The translations under genes and the position numbers were made by a program. DNA of 64,000 nt. It comes from Agelas oroides. Lineage: Eukaryota; Porifera; Demospongiae; Agelasida; Agelasidae. Shown here in pieces: positions 1-11,329 of the stretch. Every line of letters begins with the position of its first letter. Position 1 is the stretch's first letter. The stretch is from assembly GCA_949130485.1 (NCBI GenBank), contig OX422199.1:4078402-4142401 (forward strand), read 5' to 3'. Under the pieces are notes generated by a model, which did no database searches, was not told the DNA's origin, and was given only the letters and a program-made list of their open reading frames with translations.

Positions 1-73
1 CGTTGTGATTGGTTCAAAATAGTACCGCGTATTTCCCGCGAGATTACAAAACAGCTGTGTTGCACGGAATAAA

Positions 74-3000
74 ATGGATATCCCTTTACCTGTTAGTTTT
101 GAAGCTAGTGCGTATAGATTCCCAACCTATAAAACTCTGTTGGATCTGAAGGACCATGCTGACCAGCTAGATTACTGGCAGAGGCACCCTGAGGTGCCCT
201 GTTCAGGTCCACAAGAACTATTGGCAAAATGGGTGACCAAACTCTACCCAGCAATTTCGATTCAGCGACCTGGCCGTTTCTACCAGACTGTAGATCGACT
301 GCAGCTACCAACTAAGGCTCTAAAAGGAGATGAGCTCAAAAGCTATCTTGCTCGGACTTGGATACAACGTGTGACAAGAGATCGTAAAGGTATGCACACA
401 TAAATATATAAGTATATAAATCCATAGAGCAAACCAAAATGACAGAATCCTGTTAATAATTTCTATTTAGGAACAGCAGTCCTTGAGCAGGAAGGTTTGA
501 CTACTTCTGTTCTGGACAAAGTAGTTGACAACCCTTCAGGGAAACACTGGCAGCTTTCCCAAGTTCCAACAAGGAGGTTCTATTCTGAGCTGCACTCCCA
601 CCTAAATCAGGATAGAAAACTAAGTAAATGTGAAATAGGAGCCATCTACATAAACATTGATCCACAGCTAAAAGCATATAGAGCAGACAATGCATACCGA
701 GTGATAGAAAATATGTTAAGAACACACAAGAAGAATCTAGACACTCCCATGACCTATTACAAAGCAAGAGTTAGTCGAACAAAATCACCTTCATGTAACG
801 AAAACAAGCTCCTACAAACTCCACCCACCTCAAACCCACACTATTTAAAGAAAAATGTTGACAGGAGAGACAAACGGAAGGACAAACGACTACACGAAGT
901 ACAGAATAAATTATATACAGCTAAAACAACAATAGAAAACCTTCAACTTGAGGTTTCAGAAGCCACAGCAGCCCTTACTCAGACTACATCTGGTTTAGAG
1001 GCCACAAAACTACAACTGGAGGCAGAACAAAGAGTATCTTTTCACCTTGAGAGTGAGCATGAAGAGCTGCAGGAAATGGTTGCCAGACTTATAGAAGAAA
1101 ATCAGTCTCTTCAAGAAAATATCACTCAATTAGAGGAAGAGCTGGGCCAAGTTGATGGCATGACCTACAATGAGAAACAGGACGGCCAAGAGTTAGAGCA
1201 ATTTGTTGTCACAACTACCAATGGAAAACGTTACTCTAATGGAGTCCGAGAGCTATACTATAAGCTTTTGACAATGCAAATTACACCTGCAAAAATAGCT
1301 AAGATAATTAAAGCTGTCTTAAAATCCATGATTCCTTCAGTTAATGTAGAGTCTCTAAAACTTCCAAAGCGAGCAGCTGCACTATACATGCGTAGTCAAG
1401 AACTTCCTACAGTAAATGACATTCACAAGGCTACAGTTTTAGCTGATGCATCACAAAAGCACCTGAACACAGATGGTACTACTCTCAATCAGCAAAAATT
1501 GAACAGTATTGCAGTTAATGATCTATGTTTAAGTGTAGGTGAAGTTCCAGATGGAACAGCTGATTCTGTGGTAGAACACATTGATCGCGAACTAAACCGA
1601 CTTAGAGAACTTGCCCACAAACTCAAACTGAATGGTGCAAATAACATAAATTGGAATTCCATAGCATCATCTGGTTCAGATGGAGCATCAACCCAGAAAC
1701 GCTTGAACAAATTGCTTGAGGAGCGTAGAGTGCAAGACAGAGACAGATTTGGAGAGCCCTCAAGGGAAAACCCTACAACTCACCTTGTGCAGAATTTCTG
1801 TGGCATGCACCTGGGGGTGAATCTGCGTAAGGCTCAGAATGCAGGAGTCAGGCAGTTTTACAAGGAAGCTACCGAAGACACAGAAAGCAGCTTCCGAGAC
1901 TATGAGCCAAGAGATCGCTTTGTTCATGAGTTCTGCAAAGTCTTCGGAAAACATGGGACGCCAGAATATGGACATGGAGTATTAGATTTTCCTGACTTCC
2001 TTCGTATCCAAGCTGAAAAGTATGGAAATGCTGAAAGGGAGACAAAGTATAAACAAGCAGCAACTATCAAGCTGCAGAGGCAAGTTGGTAGTAGGTATTT
2101 TGTTACAGCTTCTAACGCAGCACGAGCTTTTTATCTAGCGCCCATAGCAGCTGAATATCTTGACCAGCTATCTACAACTAAGACATTAAATAAGCTTGAA
2201 CAGGATTTACAAAAAAAATTAAATAATGATTCAGAGCTTGCGCAATTAAAACTTGATGGCTTATTCTTTTACCACATTTATGCCGATTTAATGATGCTAA
2301 TCAAATCAAATGACCTGTCCAAGAATGTTCTTGACATGAATACACACTATCTAGAGTTGCAAATCAGCCTAGGAGAGCTTGCACAGCATCCTGAACAGGC
2401 ACTCAACCCTTACTACAAAGCCTTCCCATCTGAAGAAAGACTCTACTCAGATTCAAAAAAGACAAACCACAGAAAACATAGAGACGCTAACATTATTTAT
2501 AAATACCTCCTTGCACACAATGAATGGGATGATTCCATACTTTTACCCCGCATTGCAGCAGCAGCTGCAGCAATGAAAGACAAACTCACCAATTACAAAA
2601 AGGACCAGCTTCCAGGGGGAAAGTATTGGGCTCCAGACGACAACATCCGACAAATTCTGAGAGAGTTGAAACCACACAATGATATATGTGAGAGTTTGTT
2701 GGGCCTCAATGATTGGCTAACAGCACCACTTGTAAATGCCAAGCAGCACACAAAAAGTGCGCTTATTGAAGGCAAGCGCAATAAAACCATGGAGTGGCTA
2801 GAAACAGTTGATAAGGACACGGTTATAGACTTAGCAGTGTCAGAAAGGCGAGCTGTGCAGAAACGGAACCAGGAAATAGAGATAGAAGTGCAAAGAAAAA
2901 GGATAGAGAAACGTAAAAATGATTTGGAAAAGGCACATCAAAAAGAGATAAGAGCTAAATCTGCTATGGAGAAACTTGAGAGTATCCCAATTATTACCTC

Positions 3001-3457
3001 AGAACAGGAACTAGAAAATGCTATTCAAGATATTGAAGAAAAGCGATTAAATAGAAAGGAATGCGAAGCTGAGAAATTGAGGCTCATAAAAAATCTTCTT
3101 AAACGGCACGCAATTACAAATAAGCGAAAAGTTGTACCATTTTCAGCAAACCGTAAACCTAAAACTTATAATGAGCTAAAAGCAGACTACATCCATTTGA
3201 TGACCAGCTTAGAACATGACAAACCCCCAACTGCTAAAAAACAAAAATTAGACTTTGTGAACAGTCCAGAACTTTTGGTTGGGAACCGAATCAAGCAAAA
3301 ATTTAATGAGGATGGGGAAGTACAGTGGTATGAAGGCTATGTTGTTTCATTCAATAGTGATAGTAGGTTACATGAAGTAGTTTATAACGGGGATAGTGAA
3401 CATTATTTTTATAATCTACTGGAAGATTTAGAGGACGATTCATTACTTGTATTATGA
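74..3457 (+). CDS. Transposase-like protein with coiled coil and C-terminal Tudor-like domain (2 exons)
   Basis: Exon 1 runs 74-389 (donor AAAG/GTATGC) and exon 2 runs 471-3457 (acceptor CTATTTAG/GA). The join keeps one frame and gives about 1100 residues. The 3' exon has no ATG near its start, so the ATG at 74 in the short upstream exon is the natural start. Visible parts are a Lys/Glu-rich coiled coil (about residues 235-340), then a likely RNase H-fold core with DGTT (D about 439), SDGAS (D about 509) and CGMH (about 548), then a conserved-looking helical region, a second Lys/Glu coiled coil, and a last ~60 residues resembling a Tudor/chromo-like barrel (VGNRIKQKF, WYEGYVVSF, VVYNGD, YFYNL). 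The D..D..CxxH layout recalls hAT/Kolobok-type transposases, but I cannot assign a superfamily. The frame is fully open, which suggests a recent or functional gene. No terminal inverted repeats are seen, partly because the window starts 73 bases upstream. It could be a domesticated transposase. Confidence 0.6.
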
Positions 3458-4287
3458 CTATAGCATTATGAATAATTAATAGTGGTGTTTTTAAGTGTTA
3501 TTTTTCAGGTGGTTCTGCTCTATGAAATACAACGGAACTTTGTTCAAACACTAACCAAAGAACCAAACAACACAACTTTCTGGTGAGATAGATCTATATA
3601 GCATGGTTTTCATGAGTAAGGGCCACCATTGACCAGTCTAGTAGGCTTCACTACCGCAATACCTGTAAATGATAGACAGACTAGAAGCTAACACAAGCCT
3701 TTCAATCAACAAAAGGTACTAGCTACATAACTAGTAGTGGATGTAGTACCTATCCTAACGTTTTGGCCTATATACAGCCACAAAAACTTATTCTATGTGA
3801 GCTGGAGACACAAATTCTCCACTGAATGGCTACCAACCGGCAGGTTTGGCAGTAGTAGAGGTGGTTCTACCCTTTGGTTGATCCCATCCCCGCACAAACC
3901 TGTTAGTATGGGTTGTCAACTTTGGCCTTGACAGGTGAGGAACCCTCTGTTTCTGAGTTTTCTCTCACTGCGCTCTCCTTTCTCTGCCGCCCCTTCATTG
4001 GTCTAGCGTCGGTACCGAATGAACTCGAGCGTCGGCACCGAAAGACTAGTCGACAACCCCCTCGAAAATGGCATCGACGTGAAGCTCTGTAGCTACAGAA
4101 TCTATTTCCGTAGTTTACAAAAGTATACAGAGGACTCCAAGAGAGAAACGGGGTAAAGTTTCAGAGTTTTGCGGAGAAATGCGCATACCGCGGATGCTCG
4201 CGGAACTCGAATATCCACAAAATTTACGTCACGTTTCGTCATGTACGATAATTAATTATTCATATCGGCTACCCTAATATAGTGAAT
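3458..4287. other. Intergenic stretch before the Helitron gene
   Basis: No convincing gene is seen. A short imperfect direct repeat (AGCGTCGG[T/C]ACCGAA, near 4006 and 4029) is present. The stretch probably includes the unplaced 5' terminus of the Helitron that follows. I could not identify the expected TC terminus. Confidence 0.4.
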
Positions 4288-6353
4288 AGTAGCTAGCTAC
4301 GTTTGAGAAAGCCAGAAAAAAGTTGTATGTACGACTCACTTAAGTTATGGAATCCGAAGAATCAAGGAGTGAAAGACTGAGGCGTAGAAACCAACGCGAC
4401 AGAGACCGTCGCGCTGCTGAAAGCGCTCAACAAAGAGAGGCACGGTTAGCGAGACGGAGAGTAAGGGATAGAGCCCATCGTGCTTCCCGGTCTGCTGCCC
4501 AGCGGGAGAGAGTTTTGGACCACAGGAGAGGGCGATTGGCGTCAGAGACTCCAGACCAGAGAACTGCTCGTCTCGAGCATATGAGCCTCACGCAGCAAAG
4601 GAGGATGACCCGTGAGACTCCGAACCAGAGAGAGGCCCGCCTCGAACAACTGAGCCTCGCGCAGCAGCAAAGACTGACCGACGAGACTCCAGACCAGAGA
4701 GAGGCCCGGCTCCAGCAAGTGAGCCTCGCGCAACGGAGGAGACTGACCCACGAGACTCCGCACCAGAGAGAAGCCCGGCTCCAGCAAGTGAGCCTCGTGA
4801 AACAGAGGAGACTGACCCACGAGACTCCGGACCAGAGAGAGGCCCGGCTCCAGCAATTGAGCCTCACGCAACAGAGGAGACTGACCGACGAGACTCCTGA
4901 AGATACAGCAACAAGATGTGAACAAGACAGAGAGAGTCACAGGAGACGAAGAGAGCAACAGTCTGTTCGTATTAAAATGGTTAACTTCCATTCTCACCTA
5001 GCAGCTCTACAGGTTTCCAAATGTATTACGTGCTTAGAGAATTTTCCTGGCCTGAATGTCAGGACAGTATTACCTGACAGTAGTGACACCGAGTGTGTAC
5101 GATGCCGTCGAGACAAGCATATCCCCAAGCTGTACTCATCCATGAACAACATGGACCCTGGTCCTGTACCTCCTGAACTTCAGGTTAGTGTGTCTTGAAT
5201 GGTTGAATACCATGTATGTGTGTCCCTTCGAGCTTTATAGACACTTATATTAAAGCCCTCCTTTAGCCTTCCATTAAATGTGTTCTGTAGTTTTTAGGAC
5301 TTATTCCATAATTATTATTAGAAACGGCAACACATATACCACTATACTTTTTATTTTACCAAGAATATACAGTAAGAGTGTACAACCCCTGTATATGGTT
5401 TAGGCAACCAGCAGTCAATATGTTTAGTACGAACTTAATATGAAGCCATTCTATATGCTGGTGGCATTATCTGTGTGAACACTAGCATGCAAATACCTTT
5501 ACTGCTGTGTATTCACACTTTAGCACATCCACTGCTGTTGCCTACTGTCATCCTATCAATATGGGTGGTATAGAAACCATAAGGGAGTTACACACTCTTA
5601 TTGTAATAGGCCACCATTGCAGCACCCTACAAAACACACACAACTATTTTTTATATTCAGTTGATCACCTTACTGCAGGGCTTGACACAAGTTGAAGAGA
5701 TGCTTGTTTCTGCTGTTATGCCCATCATGTCAATCTACCGACTACCACATGGCCAATATGGCTACACAGGACATGTCATAAACTTACCCCAGGATGTCAT
5801 GTCATTTGCTCACAGGCTGCCACGACTACCCTCAGACCTTGATATTGTGGTCGTCAGAAAGGAAGGTGCTGACCAGTCTCATCGTGACTTTCGTGTAAGA
5901 AGATTGGTGGTGCATCGTGCTCTACAGTGGTTGATCACAAACAACACCTACTACCATGCGAACCACATACACATTGATGAGGATGCTCTTGCTCAGCTCC
6001 CACATGATGGAAATCTTTCAAACATCTCTTCCATAGCAGTAGAAACCCCTGCAACAAGTGACCAGCAGATTTCTGAGGATGATCCATATAATGCCCACCT
6101 AGCAAGATCATTTGTCCCAGTTGCCACTCGGTCCATGTCTGAGCAAGAGACTGTCCAACAATCTGTTCAACAACGTCAGTCGGACCACCCTTCAGCTGCC
6201 CCAACTTCAACAGTCATGTGGCCTTCCAGTGGGAGAAGTCCCATCAACGAATTTACAACAGAGGGATACTTTACTTGTGCCTTCCCTACACTCTTCCCTA
6301 GTGCACCATACAACTACCTCACGCTCGCCCCACAATGCACTGCATTCCCCTAG
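4288..6353 (+). mobile_element. Helitron, internally deleted, + strand, 3' terminus at 6353
   Basis: The element keeps the 5' part of a Helitron polyprotein and is then joined abruptly, at about 6297, to a ~57-bp 3' terminal segment. That terminus has a short hairpin (AATGCACTGCATT) followed by CCCCTAG/T, matching the Helitron rule of a CTRR end placed before a host T. The Rep and helicase regions are missing, so this is a deletion derivative. The left boundary is a minimum: 4288 is only where homology to the reversed fragment at 8964-9232 begins. The 3' segment is the same sequence that ends the three opposite-strand copies from 6370 onward. Confidence 0.65.
4347..6353 (+). CDS. Helitron polyprotein N-terminal part (STPR repeats, Zn site, DUF6570), truncated
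   Basis: Exons 4347-5183 (donor CAG/GTTAGT) and 5679-6353 (acceptor CTGCAG/GG) join in phase 0 and give 503 residues. The N-terminus is Arg-rich. It is followed by about five 23-residue repeats of the type ETPDQREARLQQ.SLAQRRRLT (about residues 68-190), matching the STPR (score-and-three peptide repeat) DNA-binding domain known from silkworm FMBP-1. A CxxC...CxxC pair (CITC, CVRC) and the Helitron-associated DUF6570 region (NNMDPGPVP, GHVINLPQDV, DIVVVR, DFRVRR) come next. The protein ends just as the Helitron_like_N domain should begin (EGYFTCAFPTLFP). Its last 18 or so residues and its TAG stop come from the transposon's own 3' terminus. With no Rep or helicase it cannot act in transposition by itself. 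Confidence 0.75.
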
Positions 6354-6430
6354 TATATAATAATATATACTAGGGGAATGCAGTGCATTGTGGGGCGAGC
6401 GTGAGGGAGTGTATGGTGCATTAGCATTCC
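6297..6430. repeat. Large inverted repeat: two Helitron 3' ends head to head
   Basis: The arms are about 6297-6353 and 6370-6425, separated by a 16-base AT-rich spacer (6354-6369). They match except for a few bases. Each arm is a Helitron 3' terminus ending CTAG. The left belongs to the + strand copy and the right to the minus strand copy that follows. The palindrome is therefore explained by two independent insertions facing each other, although a terminal duplication is also possible. Confidence 0.7.
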
Positions 6431-7477
6431 ATGTGCATTACCTTTTCCCACTTCTGTGACAATAGTCTCATTTCCAGGCCTTCCCCACCTCCAACTGTAG
6501 CCTGTAAAACTACAGGTGGATAACACCTGGGGAAGAGGCTACGTAGGATAGGTGGAGAACGCCTGGGGAAGAGGCTACGTAGGATAGGTGGAGAACGCCT
6601 GGGGAAGAGGTTATGTAGAATATCAAATGTATGCCAGTGTTCGTGGAGCAATATAACTTGGGTATGTCCTAATCTTGGGTTCATTGTACACACTCTGTGT
6701 CATTACTGCATGTGGAATGATAGCTACTGCTGCAGACAACAAGGTCTCAAAGCATTTGGAAGCGGTTTGAAGAGTTGCAAGTTAAGTGTGAGGGTTGAAC
6801 ATCTTGGTACAAATACATTCCACTGGTTTCCTGTGTCTCAAACTTGTTCACATCTTGGCACTGTCTCCTCAAGTCACGGTCTATAGTGCATGGATATTTG
6901 CTGAGCACATACAGCTGTGGAATCAGAATTCTCTCAGCTTTGGGGCATGGAGTCAGGGTGGTGTAGACTATAATATTGTCAGCCCTTTTCACAGCACAAT
7001 TACTGGAGTTGTGGTAAGAGGGGGGGGGTTAAGAAGCTCTTCCGTAGCTGTTGCTCACGATGGTTATTTGGTCCAGTCACGCAGACCTCTCCGGTTCGGG
7101 TCCTCACAAGCTAATCGCTCTGTCTTTAATACACTGAGCACTCCCCGTTGGCGGCAGTGTCACGCAGCATGTTAATAATCAGTCTCCGTCTTGCTAGTCG
7201 AGCCTCCCTTTCCTCACCGTTTTCAAGTCCCTGTTACGTTGGTTCTCACTGTTCAGCCTTTCTGCCCTGCTAGTCTTCTCTCTTGAACAACAGTGGTCAA
7301 CATGCATCAACATGCAATGTGGAAATATTGCATCGCGCACAAATGGGGCAGGATGTGTATATACGGAATACGCACGTACCATATATATATATATATATGT
7401 ATATAAATAAATATATAAATATATAGACAAATTTTCGTTTTATCCACAAGTGTGGGGCTCGCTCACGCTCGCCCCAA
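6370..7477 (-). mobile_element. Non-autonomous Helitron copy A (minus strand)
   Basis: Read on the minus strand, the element ends in a hairpin plus CTAG at 6370, preceded on + by A, the expected insertion context. Its other side (about 7110-7290) is a diverged reverse complement of the Helitron ORF start (GCCTCCC..., TTACGTTGGTT..., CTTGCTAGTC). The 5' polarity is therefore as expected for a deletion derivative: ORF start near its 5' end, CTAG at its 3' end. It carries an internal 36-bp repeat (GGTGGAGAACGCCTGGGG unit, about 6520-6625, 2-3 copies) and an AT microsatellite near 7380-7430. No intact ORF is seen. Confidence 0.55.
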
Positions 7478-8963
7478 CTAGGGGAATGCAGTGCATTGTG
7501 GGGCGAGCGTGAGGGAGTTGTATGATGCATTAGTGTTTCATAGCACTACATTTTCCCACTTGCAGGCACCTCATGCATAACAGTCTCATTCCCAGTTCTT
7601 CCCACCTTCAATATTTGCCTATGCCAGGGAACTGGAGGCGGGAAATGCCTGGGGAAGAGGCTAGGGTATCAAATGTATGCCTGTGACCAGTGTAGCTTGG
7701 TATGTGCTCATCTTGCGCTTGTTGGTGGCCTGAAGGGTTGCAAGTTAAGAATGAAGATTCAACATCTCAGTATGAACAAGTATATACTGTTGGTTTCCTG
7801 TGACTCCAACTTTAAATATTGACATCTTGGCACTATCTTCTCAAGTGTCAATAGTGCATGGATATTTTCTGAGCACATACAGCTGTGGGGTCAGGCCTCT
7901 TTTGCTGTAGTCTATATTGTCAGCCCTTTTCCTGAGCACTGTGTGTACTGGACTTGTTCATACACAATCAGGAAAGCTGTTGAAAAGTCGCAGTTATTCA
8001 ATTATCAGCTACCTTGGTCCTACAGAATAATACTTAAAACAGCAAAATTTCCCATGTGTAACACGTTTAGGTCACCTGTCCCACGTGTAACACTGTCCCT
8101 CCCTTGTCAAATGTGTAACACATGGGGAACAATTAAGTCAGACTTAAACAGTCAGTGATTAACTTTCCCTATACTTTATATATTGGGGAACAGTTAAAGT
8201 CACCTGTAATTAATTCGTTCAAAATGAAGGGTTAGTCCAAAAGGTATGAATACAATTAAAAAACTTTGCACAAGCAGAAACTACTACAGAGGTTTGCAAG
8301 TTGCTTGTCCAAACTGCAGGATGCAATAGGCACCGCTTGAATGACCACTAATTGTTTACATAGCTACAGCAATCTAAGGGCACACAATGTAATTAGCATT
8401 GCTGACTTGTAAGCTGTGTGAGTAGCCTTTGTGTGTCAGCTACAGAAGATCATCTGCATACCATGTATTCCAGTCAGATCAGAGCCCGTTGTCCTCCCCC
8501 TCCCAGTGGTGACCGGGATGTAGCTACTACAGTCTACAGTACTAATAATACCAGTGGCAGAGAACCTAACTATGCATGCAGTGGATTCACAATGACTCCT
8601 TTCCCTTCAGATTGACTTATAAGCAAGACTACCAACCCCAGAAGCACTCAGAGAAGTGATTAGGCCCATGATTAAACGGTGTACAGGTCGAGGAGGTTGC
8701 TTTTAGACTGATGAACTTTCTAGAATGAAGAAAACCAGGATGAAAATCAAGGTAGTTCAAAATGATGCCACTGAATGTGAGCTGGACAAGCAAAGGGTGC
8801 ATTGTAAGTGAAGAGAAAGCAAAAGAAATAAAACGTCAGCAGCCAAAGTACAATGTAAACATGCTAGCAATACTTTGGGAGCTCATTTATCCCTTTCCCG
8901 ATGTCACAAATGTTTTTAGTTTTATATGCAAGGGTCAGAGTGAAACAGTTGAGTTTGTTAAAC

Positions 8964-9232
8964 ACTGGTCTGGAGTCTCTGACGCTAATCGCCCTCTCCT
9001 GTAACCCAAAACTCTCTCCCGCTGGGCAGCAGACCGCGAAACACGATGGGCTCTATCACTTACTCTCCCGGTCTTGCTAACCGTGCCTCCCTTTGTTGAG
9101 CGCTTCAGCAGAACGACGATCCCTGTCGCGTTGGTTTCTACGCCTTAGCCTTTCCTCCTTCTTTCTTCGGATTCCATAAGTGAGTCGAACATACAACTTC
9201 TTTCTGGCTTTCAAACGTAGCTAGCTTAGCTA
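8964..9232 (-). pseudogene. Reversed fragment of the Helitron STPR ORF 5' end
   Basis: The minus strand reads through the same upstream sequence, ATGGAATCCGAAGAA start and Arg-rich N-terminus as 4288-4560, with scattered substitutions and small indels. It stops at ACTCCAGACCAG, just before the repeat array. It cannot encode more than the N-terminal fragment. Confidence 0.7.
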
Positions 9233-9329
9233 TATCTTTCGACATGTACAACATGCGGAAATATTGCATCACGCACAAATAGGGCAGAATGTATATACGG
9301 AATACACACGTACCATATATATAATATAT

Positions 9330-10149
9330 GTTCCGCGCAATCTGAGAATTTGCGCAATCTCGAGATTGCGTTGCGCATTCTCAGAATCCCGAGATTGCGC
9401 ACTATAGTTGCGCAATCTCAAGATTGCGCAATACAGTTGCGCGATCTCGAGATTGCGCAACTATGGTGCGCAATCTTTTACCTCGACGCGCATGTGCAGA
9501 AAGCTACTAAAAATGGCGACTTTGTGTAAAATAGCTGAGTTCAGTCACTGATAGCTTGGCTTAGCTTGGTTGAAAACAAACCTGCCTTACCCAGGACGTA
9601 GTCAGGAGACTTGCTAGTAAAGTCTGAATAAGCTACAACGCTGGAAACGCGGGTACCCGCTGTGTACCTGAAAATGACCAATAATACACGGCAAAAGTTG
9701 GCTGACAGTTTCAGCGAAGGTACGTTTCAACTGTCGCTGCTACAATTAGATAGTATACACTCGATTGAACCAGTAGCGTGTGGCATATAAGCTGACTGTG
9801 GCCAACTACGATCGACAGGACTTCGAACGCGACCTACTCCTCTGCAGTTGCCCATCGATATACACAGCATTGCTCAAACATGCCTCCTATGGAGGCAGAC
9901 GCCGCTTATCAAGGATGTCTTAAATCCTGCAAGCTACACAGTAGATCACTCGCTGTCGGGCGTACAGGCGCATGCGATCTTGAGATTGCACACACGTGTT
10001 ACGCAATCTCCAGATTGCGCATATGTGTTACGCAATCTCGAGATTGCGCACACGTGTTACGCAATCCCGAGATTGCCAGCGCAATCTCAGGATTCTGAGA
10101 ATGCGCAACGCAATCTCGAGATTGCGCAAATTCTCAGATTGCGCGGAAC
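9330..10149. mobile_element. 820-bp element with long TIRs built of palindromic modules
   Basis: The left end (GTTCCGCGCAATCTGAG...) and the reverse complement of the right end agree nearly perfectly for about 60 bp. Beyond that, both ends are runs of palindromic modules around GCGCAATCTCGAGATTGCGC (left 9330-9475, right 9970-10149). The flanks are AT repeats, so the TSD cannot be called (possibly ATAT). The interior (9480-9960) lacks a transposase. It has a short possible exon, ATG 9674 to donor GAAG/GTACGT at 9719. The superfamily is not recognised. Confidence 0.6.
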
Positions 10150-10162
10150 ATATACATATAAA

Positions 10163-11215
10163 CTAGGGGAATGCAGTGCATTGTGGGGCGAGCGTGAGGG
10201 AGTTGTATGGTACATTAGTGTTCCATTACCAAAAGGTAGTGCTATGGAATCCATAGCACTACCTTTTCCCACCTCTCACATAACAATAGTCTCATTCCCA
10301 GGTCTTCCCCACCTCCAACTGTAGCCTGTAAAACTAATGGCGAAGAACGCCTGGGGAAGAGGCTATGTAGGCCATCCAATGTATGCCGGTGTTTGTACCG
10401 TGGGTATATGTGTGCTAATCTTGGGTTCATTGTACACACTCTGTGTCATTACTGTGAAATAGTAGCTACTGCTACAGGCAACAAGGGCTCAAAGCATTAT
10501 ATTTGGAGGCGGCTTGAACAGTTGCAAGTTGAGGATGAGGGTTCAACGTCTTTGTACGAACAAATATATTTCGTTGGTTTCTAGTGTCTCCAACTTATTC
10601 ACATCTTGGCACTGTCTCCTCAGTCACGGTCTATAGTGCATTGATAGTTGCTGAGCACACACAGCTGTGGAATCAGGATTTTTTCAGCTCAGAGGTATGG
10701 AGTCAGGGTGGTGCAGACTACACTGTCAGCCCTTTTCCAGAGCACAATTATTGGAGTTGTGGTATGGGGTTTTAGAAGCTCTTCTGTAGCTGTTGCTCAC
10801 GACGGTTATTTCGTCGAGTCACGCAGACCTCTCTGGTTCGGGTCCTCACAAGCTAATCGCTCTGTCGTTAATACACTGAGCACATGGAGCACTCCCCGTT
10901 AGCGGCAGTGTCACGCAGCACGTTAGTAATCAGTCTCCGTCTTGCTAGTCGCGCCTCCCTTTCCTAACCATTTTCAAGTCCCTGTTACGTTGGTTCCCAC
11001 GGTTCAGCCTTTCTGTCTTCATTGTGTCTTGCTAGTCTTGTCTCTTGAGCAACAGTGGTCAACATACAATGTAGAAATATTGCATCGCGCACAAATGGGG
11101 CAGGATGTATATATACAGAATACGCACGTACCAAACATACCTACATATAATTATATATATAGACAATTTTCCGTTTTCACCACAAGTGTGGGGCTCGCTG
11201 CGCTCGCCCCAATAA
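10163..11215 (-). mobile_element. Non-autonomous Helitron copy C (minus strand)
   Basis: It starts A/CTAGGGGAATGC at 10163 and aligns with copy A over its whole length, including the diverged reversed ORF start (about 10900-11060) and the segment ending CACGTACC. Its far end is followed by two near-identical 50-bp units (ATAGACAATTTTCCG... and ATAGACAAATTTTCG...), each finishing GGGGCTCGCTGCGCTCGCC. The exact 5' terminus is unclear and could extend to about 11324. Confidence 0.5.
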
Positions 11216-11329
11216 ATAGACAAATTTTCGTTTTACCCACAAGTGTGGGGCTCGCTGCGCTCGCCCCAATAAAAGAAAGTCGCCGTTAGCATCGCTAGAA
11301 GGGGGCTCGCTCACGCTCGCCCCGATGAA

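Larger units (their letters stand above)
7478..10162 (-). mobile_element. Non-autonomous Helitron copy B (minus strand), longest copy, interrupted
   Basis: It begins A/CTAGGGGAATGC at 7478 and matches copies A and C to about 7940. It then carries about 1 kb not present in A or C (7950-8955). From 8964 to about 9325 it matches the other half of the family. The 8964-9232 part is a clear reverse complement of 4288-4560 of the + strand Helitron: promoter, ATG and the start of the STPR ORF. Copy B looks less deleted than A and C. An 820-bp element with palindromic TIRs (9330-10149) sits in its AT-rich 5' end. The extra 1 kb has small local repeats (GTGTAACAC... at 8050-8120) and no recognisable gene. 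Confidence 0.5.

Noticed and set aside
4427..4997. Minus-strand ORFs rich in Leu/Arg/Ser opposite the STPR repeats
   Set aside because: Antisense shadows of the 69-bp repeat units. The + strand frame has a known domain and correct splice sites.
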